A model generated the notes under the pieces. The model did no database searches. It worked only from the letters and a program-made list of their open reading frames with translations, and had not been told where the DNA came from. From Aestuariicoccus sp032586235 (GTDB lineage Bacteria; Pseudomonadota; Alphaproteobacteria; Rhodobacterales; Rhodobacteraceae): DNA of 10,865 nt. Shown here piece by piece: positions 7,701 to 10,865 of this stretch (the stretch's first letter is position 1; each line of letters starts with the position of its first letter). A program made the position numbers and the translations under genes. Location: positions 1-10,865 of the forward strand of contig NZ_JAWHTD010000074.1 in the NCBI RefSeq assembly GCF_032586235.1, in the 5' to 3' direction.

Positions 7701-8506
7701 ATTACAATTTCGACAACCTGACTTTGGTGACGTTGTCCCAGCATACACGTAACATCGTCGCACAGGCCCCCTATTTCCGCGATTGCCGGGTCGAGACGAT
7801 CCCCAATTCGATCGAGCTCGACGTTTTCCGGCCCTATGACAAGATGAACCGCCGAAAGGATCTTGGGCTGCCGCTTGACCGGCCGATCATCGGCTACGTC
7901 CCGAGCTATTCCAGTGAGATCAAGGGCTATCGCGAATTGGTTGAGGCCTTCGGCCATCTCAAGCAGATCGACCCGGCACTTAACCCATTCGTGATGCTGG
8001 TGGGCGGAAAAACCCCGGCCACGGACCAGATCGCCTTCGACAAGAAAGCGCTTGGCTACATCAGCGACAAGAAAAGGCTGGCCTGGGCCTATGCGGCGGC
8101 GGATGTCATCGTTGTCCCTTCTCTGGAAGAAACCTTTTCCAACACCGCCGCCGAGGCGCTGTCTTGCGGCACGCCCGTCGTCGGCTTCAAGACCGGCGCG
8201 ATCCCGGATCTGGCCATTGACGGCGAGACCGGTCACACCAGCGAAATCGGCGATGCGGCCGGTCTGGCCAGGGGGCTGTCCCAGGTGCTGCGGGGGCCAA
8301 ACCTGGGGAAGAATTGCCGCCACCGGGCAGAACGGCTGCTGTCTTTCATGACACAGGCCCATCTCTACGAGGCCCTGTTCAAGGATCTGCTGCAACAGCG
8401 AAAGACGTCGCCCGACCGCGCGCCGCGGATATTCAACAGTTTCGACAGGTCCGGCGTCACCCTGGCCCAGATTGCGGCCGAAAGCCTGTTGCGGAGCAAA
8501 TCCTGA
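4715..8506 (+). CDS. Triple glycosyltransferase fusion: GT2 - GT4 - GT4
   Basis: A 1263-residue cytoplasmic enzyme with three glycosyltransferase modules. Residues 1-about 110 are a helical N-terminal segment. Residues about 113-320 are a GT2 (GT-A) domain: PLVTIVTAIYDN, EYIVVDGNS, SEPDKGIYSAMNKGIELA and the metal-binding-type LLNSDD (Asp204-Asp205). After a helical linker, residues about 449-815 are a GT4 (GT-B) domain with SVGRLVRWKGHEYLL and an E-x7-E pair at Glu731/Glu739. Residues about 827-1225 are a second GT4 with MTIRDMLPLTGGCHCFHGC and E-x7-E at Glu1139/Glu1147; a Cys cluster (959, 961, 965, 972, 975) lies in its N-terminal half. All three active-site signatures look intact, so it may add several sugars in sequence to one repeat unit. 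The ATG at 4715 is preferred to the GTG at 4712 because AGGAG (4705-4709) is then five bases away. An A+T-rich block covers residues about 569-749. Confidence 0.9.
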   Translation: MSTTDPASNFWTAVAECRKAFWKDDAEVAQRHFKVATHLASASPGPDNDNARQRKINVLQQLARVYKLDLPELSNVAKNTAHFAGRYDFYPNLSGRRQAEGGLRLRGHFKCNRPDAPLVTIVTAIYDNHDSFQRCIDSVRAQTYPNVEYIVVDGNSPQETLDILRANEDFIDYYVSEPDKGIYSAMNKGIELARGDYICLLNSDDFYDPDFVTETLRVARSDPDQRADIVYTDYHVGSKLLVAQQIDAGLLFGHLHVCHNTFLVHRSCYDRIGPYDEDFRIVSDAVWMRKAFREGAVFRCLNKPLFTLIEGGLSSGGTEARRKLFISEAARSYQLHFPRLNTGDAEEIYLFRFNKMRVKALTEIARRHIADKPLIRALRGYVEHCLRDRENFRLAATEVPRFFEDYCALIDLLDADMRCIQLETKLGPLSDILGRIDAVAARRKPEAARTILHFVSVFSAPPETFIYDLVQRLEARSEYDNFVLFEHPQLRAERPYGKAIMIHWADFDHQVGERLYKYLVDRIRPDVVIGHFALNEWKWAQRIDALDLDIPTISMCHGIDVFSMRTSPDYKDYIVKDFAERRNTAFTAVSKYLVSELYAHGVPSEKINLVYNTINPRFFKFRKKSGFYDGTRTLQLLSVGRLVRWKGHEYLLRGLAEFCATCTQDVHLTVVYGNGADRLEALQELAQKLGIQDKVTFEPFINFAEQPEYYTNFDCFVFPSTYSEDELQRSETFGLAILEAIAAGLPVISSDAGGLPEVIGDETPFARIVPHGDGAAIATALADMWRKGTAFADNIGYATERLAVFSEERQGALLDAVIERVTVKPVDVALFSSSTVQGAGYAAFRLHKGLRNTDIRSHLFTTVPNHGDEPDVTVVPHPSGNVRNWNVLQLPPKPGLTIMSLSQTHIPSEDLLRMVEPYDVINLHWYARFLSTENIASLTWSDKPVVMTIRDMLPLTGGCHCFHGCDKWQADCSDCPQIDSVYRNYPAQLLAEKRAHYNFDNLTLVTLSQHTRNIVAQAPYFRDCRVETIPNSIELDVFRPYDKMNRRKDLGLPLDRPIIGYVPSYSSEIKGYRELVEAFGHLKQIDPALNPFVMLVGGKTPATDQIAFDKKALGYISDKKRLAWAYAAADVIVVPSLEETFSNTAAEALSCGTPVVGFKTGAIPDLAIDGETGHTSEIGDAAGLARGLSQVLRGPNLGKNCRHRAERLLSFMTQAHLYEALFKDLLQQRKTSPDRAPRIFNSFDRSGVTLAQIAAESLLRSKS
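6421..6960 (+). other. A+T-rich patch inside the first GT4 domain, probable recombinant segment
   Basis: By hand count G+C is 216 of 540 bases (40%) here, against 37/60 in 6301-6360 and 39/60 in 6961-7020. The lowest 60-base block, 6541-6600, has 16/60. Codons change with it: TTA, ATA, AAA, TAT and TTT become frequent, while the flanks use G/C-ending codons. The block has two A+T-rich parts (6421-6600 and 6781-6900) around a middle of about 50% G+C. The reading frame is uninterrupted, and the segment encodes nearly all of the C-terminal (donor-binding) half of this GT4 domain, including the E-x7-E motif. Replacement by recombination with an allele of foreign origin is the simplest reading. 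Confidence 0.85.
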
Positions 8507-8556
8507 ACAGGTTAAGCGAACGGTCATATGTCACATGCCTGCCCGAGAGGTTGCCA

Positions 8557-9855
8557 ATGAGCACGATTGCCCGCCTTCCCGATCTTGAGGACACACGCAT
8601 CGCCGTGATCGGGCTGGGCTATGTCGGCCTGCCCCTGGCGGTGGAATTCGCCCGGGTCCGGCCAACGGTCGGTTTCGACATCAACGAGGCCCGGATCGCC
8701 AGCCTGTGCGCGGGCCACGATGCCACGGGCGAGGTGGAGGCCGCGAAGCTGAAGGCCGCCCGGCACCTGAGCTACACGTCCCGGCTCGACGATCTGGCGG
8801 AATGCAATGTCTATATCGTGTCGGTGCCCACGCCGATCGACATGCACCGCCAACCGGATCTGACGCCGCTGATCCGCGCGTCCGAGACCGTGGGCAAGGT
8901 CATTGCGCGCGGCGATGTCGTCATATATGAATCCACCGTCTATCCCGGTGCGACCGAAGACGATTGCCTGCCGGTTGTCGAGCGGGTCTCCGGCCTCAGG
9001 CTGAACCACGATTTCTATGCCGGCTACAGCCCGGAACGGATCAACCCCGGCGACAAGGCGCGCCCCCTGCCGAAGATCATGAAGGTGACCTCCGGCTCGA
9101 CGCCCGAGGCGGCCGACCTGATCGACCGGCTTTACAACGAGATTATCACCGCCGGCACGTTCAAGGCGGCCTCGATCCGGGTGGCCGAGGCCTCGAAGGT
9201 GATCGAGAACACCCAGCGCGATGTCAACATTGCCCTGATCAACGAATTGTCGATGGTCTTCTCGCGGCTGGGCATCGACACCAACGAGGTGCTGGACGCC
9301 GCCGCCACCAAGTGGAATTTCACCCGCTACACGCCGGGGCTGGTGGGCGGACATTGCATCGGCGTCGATCCCTATTACCTGGTGCACAAGTCGATGGCCG
9401 CGGGCCACATCCCCGACATCATCCGCCAGAGCCGCGAGATCAACGACGGCATGCCGCGCCACACCGCCAACCGGCTGGTGCGCGAAATGGCCCGCAAGGG
9501 GCTGCCGGTGGGCGGCGCGCGGGTGCTGATGCTGGGGCTGACCTTCAAGGAGAACTGCCCCGACATCCGCAACACCAAGGTCGTCGATCTGGTCTGCAGC
9601 CTGGAGGATTTCGGCATGCGGGTCGATATCTGCGACCCCTGGGCCGATGCGGAGGAAGTGCGCGCCGAATTCGGCCGTGACATCGTCATGGACCTGCCCG
9701 CCGGGCGCGCCTATGACGTGGTGATCGCCGCGGTGGCGCATGATCGGTTCACCGCCGCCGGGGCCGGGGCATTGCGCGCCCTGCACCGCGAGGGCGGGCT
9801 GCTGTTCGACATGAAGGCGGCCTTCCCCAGGGCAGAGAGCGATCTGAGGCTGTAA
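8557..9855 (+). CDS. tviB: UDP-N-acetylhexosamine 6-dehydrogenase (TviB/WbpO/WbpA type)
   Basis: NAD-dependent enzyme that oxidises C6 of a UDP-N-acetylhexosamine (GlcNAc or GalNAc) twice to give the uronic acid donor for a surface polysaccharide. The 432 residues match the family length. Visible features: the Rossmann NAD-binding loop IAVIGLGYVGLP (15-26), VYIVSVPTP (85-93), YESTVYPGATED (124-135), YSPERINPGDK (157-167), KVIENTQRDVNIALINEL (214-231), the catalytic Cys267 in GLVGGHCIGVDPYY, and the C-terminal domain GLTFKENCPDIRNTKVVDL. The YSPERINPGD form, rather than NPEFLREG, separates N-acetylhexosamine dehydrogenases from UDP-glucose dehydrogenases. Gluco versus galacto substrate cannot be settled by eye, so the symbol is approximate. 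ATG 8557 is chosen because GAGAGG lies six bases upstream and the protein then begins just before the Rossmann strand; the frame is open back to 8314 inside the glycosyltransferase gene. It follows that gene by 50 bp, and its G+C is the highest in the window. Confidence 0.92.
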   Translation: MSTIARLPDLEDTRIAVIGLGYVGLPLAVEFARVRPTVGFDINEARIASLCAGHDATGEVEAAKLKAARHLSYTSRLDDLAECNVYIVSVPTPIDMHRQPDLTPLIRASETVGKVIARGDVVIYESTVYPGATEDDCLPVVERVSGLRLNHDFYAGYSPERINPGDKARPLPKIMKVTSGSTPEAADLIDRLYNEIITAGTFKAASIRVAEASKVIENTQRDVNIALINELSMVFSRLGIDTNEVLDAAATKWNFTRYTPGLVGGHCIGVDPYYLVHKSMAAGHIPDIIRQSREINDGMPRHTANRLVREMARKGLPVGGARVLMLGLTFKENCPDIRNTKVVDLVCSLEDFGMRVDICDPWADAEEVRAEFGRDIVMDLPAGRAYDVVIAAVAHDRFTAAGAGALRALHREGGLLFDMKAAFPRAESDLRL

Positions 9856-9870
9856 ACTGAACGAGACCGC

Positions 9871-9888
9871 AGGAGGACCATGGAATGA
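9871..9888 (+). promoter_or_regulatory. Ribosome-binding site with overlapping two-codon mini-ORF
   Basis: A perfect AGGAGG (9871-9876) serves two overlapping starts: ATG 9880 (ATG-GAA-TGA, spacing three bases) and ATG 9885 (spacing eight bases), the real start of the sulfotransferase. The TGA of the mini-ORF overlaps the ATG of the gene. Spacing favours 9885, so the mini-ORF may be incidental. Confidence 0.6.
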
Positions 9889-10589
9889 CTGACAATCGCA
9901 TCATGCTGGTGTCCTACCCGCGGAGTGGCCAGCATTATACGCAACGGATGATTGAGCGTGCCATCGGCAAGGACGATTACTGCCCCCTTTATGCGTGTTC
10001 AGTGCCCGATTGCCCGGGCCGGGGCAAGCCGGTGCCGGAAAAAACGCCCTGTCCCGGAGGCCGCCGCATTCAGAAACACCACGATTTCGATTTGGGCCTG
10101 CGGGTGGAGGACGAAATCACCTATGCGGTGCTGATCCGTTATCCGCTCAATTCCTTGATGTCCTATTATGAACAGGAAGTGAATCGTCACAAGCGGGTGC
10201 CGAGATGGGCGGACGACGGCAAGGTCAGCCGGGTCGAGGACAACGAGGAAAACTGGCTCCATTTCCTCGAAAACCGGGCCGCGTTCTGGAAGGAATTTGC
10301 CACGAAATGGCGCGCCCTGGCAGAGCGGCACGACAATGTGCGCATCTTCCGCTACGAGGAAATGGTCTGGGAGGATGCGACCTTTCTCGACTTCTTCAGG
10401 TTCAGCTTTACCGAGGATCTGTCGGAAAAGGCGCATGAGCTGATCGCGGCGCAGAGAAAATCAATGACGCAACAGGGCCGAACCGTGAACGGCCGCCGCG
10501 CGCCCTTTGCCTATGATGAGAAACGCGCCGATGCGCGCATGCGGCAGATCATTGCACCGGATCTTTTGCAGGCTTTCGGGTACGAATGA
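9885..10589 (+). CDS. Sulfotransferase domain protein
   Basis: A 234-residue single-domain sulfotransferase of the Sulfotransfer_1 type, expected to move sulfate from PAPS to a carbohydrate hydroxyl in the cytoplasm. The 5'-phosphosulfate loop is canonical: MLVSYPRSGQHYTQRMIE (7-24). The 3'-phosphate-binding motif is VLIRYPLNSLMSYY with the expected Arg and Ser. IQKHHDFDL (62-70) corresponds to the KNHDF element, which probably carries the catalytic base His. Four cysteines (33, 38, 43, 56) lie just before it; a Cys-rich stretch here is, to my knowledge, usual for this subfamily and may bind metal or form a disulfide. NVRIFRYEEMVWED is the later conserved strand. It is more canonical than, and not obviously close to, the sulfotransferase-like protein at 3695-4675. 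It follows the dehydrogenase by 29 bp with a strong ribosome-binding site, so it is likely co-transcribed. Confidence 0.86.
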   Translation: MTDNRIMLVSYPRSGQHYTQRMIERAIGKDDYCPLYACSVPDCPGRGKPVPEKTPCPGGRRIQKHHDFDLGLRVEDEITYAVLIRYPLNSLMSYYEQEVNRHKRVPRWADDGKVSRVEDNEENWLHFLENRAAFWKEFATKWRALAERHDNVRIFRYEEMVWEDATFLDFFRFSFTEDLSEKAHELIAAQRKSMTQQGRTVNGRRAPFAYDEKRADARMRQIIAPDLLQAFGYE

Positions 10590-10605
10590 CGGGGTCGGGC
10601 CGTGG

Positions 10606-10728
10606 CTATTCCGCCGCGGTGTCCTGGGCTTCCTCGTCGCAGATCAGCTCCAGGCTGCTGTCCGGTTTTGCCAGCCCGGCATCAGCACCGAATTCCTGCG
10701 CCAGCGGACCCGAGAAGAAATGGCTCAT
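10606..10728 (-). CDS. Possible small protein or 3' remnant of a gene, unknown function
   Basis: A 40-codon frame starting MSHFFSGPLAQEFGAD and ending in an acidic DEEAQDTAAE tail. Its codons end mostly in G or C (about 28 of 39 by hand count), as in the real genes here, which supports coding. No good ribosome-binding site precedes ATG 10728 (a GTG lies immediately upstream), and the frame is open back only to about 10770 through A+T-richer DNA, so it could instead be the surviving 3' end of a larger gene. It converges with the sulfotransferase at 9885-10589. I recognise no family. Confidence 0.35.
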   Translation of the reverse strand: MSHFFSGPLAQEFGADAGLAKPDSSLELICDEEAQDTAAE

Positions 10729-10806
10729 CACGTAATTCGTCGGGTCTGAACAACGCCCAACGCTCTGAATTTATGTGAGAAATGTCTAATTTTGTTGGCT
10801 TTGGCC

Positions 10807-10842
10807 TGCAGGGTTTCATAGGATTCCATTGAAAACCCTGCA
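10807..10842. repeat. Perfect 10-bp inverted repeat, hairpin or mobile-element end
   Basis: TGCAGGGTTT (10807-10816) and AAACCCTGCA (10833-10842) are exact reverse complements separated by 16 bases. No T-run follows on either strand, so a classical intrinsic terminator is not supported. It sits upstream of an ATG at 10858 that reads off the window edge (Met-Lys-...), so it could be a leader hairpin, an operator, or part of an insertion-sequence end. The surrounding 10750-10865 is lower in G+C than the operon and otherwise shows nothing I can name. Confidence 0.45.
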
Positions 10843-10865
10843 ATTTCGGATCTTCCCATGAAGCA

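Noticed and set aside
6959..8527. Long minus-strand open frame (522 codons) opposite the second GT4 domain
   Set aside because: It is rich in Arg, Gly, Asp and His with no recognisable domain, as expected for the complement of a G/C-ending-codon gene; the plus strand has clear catalytic motifs.
8314..8556. Upstream extension of the dehydrogenase into the glycosyltransferase gene
   Set aside because: The Rossmann fold starts right after ATG 8557, which has GAGAGG at the proper distance; the extension is only open frame inside another gene.
8524..9786. Minus-strand open frame (420 codons) opposite the dehydrogenase
   Set aside because: Low-complexity His/Asp/Gly/Arg composition and complete overlap with a confident dehydrogenase gene.
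10600..10620. Weak hairpin CCGTGG/CCGCGG after the last gene as a terminator
   Set aside because: Six-pair stem with a wobble, no T-run, and it overlaps a possible minus-strand frame.
10507..10749. Plus-strand frame of 80 codons over the end of the last sulfotransferase
   Set aside because: It overlaps the C-terminal coding part of that gene in another frame and has no similarity or good start signal.
1..10865. CRISPR array, tRNA, rRNA or riboswitch
   Set aside because: No regularly spaced repeats and no tRNA-like or known riboswitch-like element was seen in the few intergenic stretches.

Overview
The window looks like part of a surface-polysaccharide (capsule, exopolysaccharide or LPS) locus from an alphaproteobacterium, probably of the Rhodobacterales. 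The hints are G+C-rich DNA with G/C-ending codons, an IS5-type transposase fragment, and a mix of coiled-coil, sulfotransferase-like and glycosyltransferase genes of the kind common in that group. The lineage is an inference from style, since no rRNA or other marker gene is present.

Left edge (1-641, minus strand): rfbC (dTDP-4-dehydrorhamnose 3,5-epimerase) reads leftwards, and its stop codon directly abuts a 5'-truncated IS5-family transposase fragment that runs off the window. A roughly 305-bp divergent control region (642-946) with short repeats and dyads separates rfbC from a rightward gene train.

Rightward train (947-10589, plus strand): two coiled-coil proteins of unknown function (947-1402, 1454-2635) end in the same RLTAPLR tail. 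They are followed by an FkbM-like methyltransferase-fold protein with a C-terminal coiled coil (2637-3698), a sulfotransferase-family P-loop protein (3695-4675), a 1263-residue fusion of one GT2 and two GT4 glycosyltransferase domains (4715-8506), a UDP-N-acetylhexosamine 6-dehydrogenase of the TviB/WbpO type (8557-9855) and a second, unrelated-looking sulfotransferase (9885-10589). Gaps within the train are about 50 bp or less, with a 1-base gap at 2636 and an ATGA overlap at 3695, so it is probably one operon or two coupled ones.

Right edge (10590-10865): a possible 40-codon minus-strand gene, then a lower-G+C tract with a perfect 10-bp inverted repeat and an ATG at the very end.

A working model (inference): rfbC contributes to a deoxyhexose donor, the dehydrogenase makes an N-acetylhexosaminuronate donor, the triple glycosyltransferase adds up to three sugars per repeat, the two sulfotransferases sulfate the glycan, and the coiled-coil proteins scaffold the assembly or set chain length. 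The most unusual features are a sharply bounded A+T-rich patch covering the donor-binding half of the first GT4 domain, and the three consecutive coiled-coil proteins, one of which has a methyltransferase-plus-coil layout like the O-antigen chain-length regulator WbdD.
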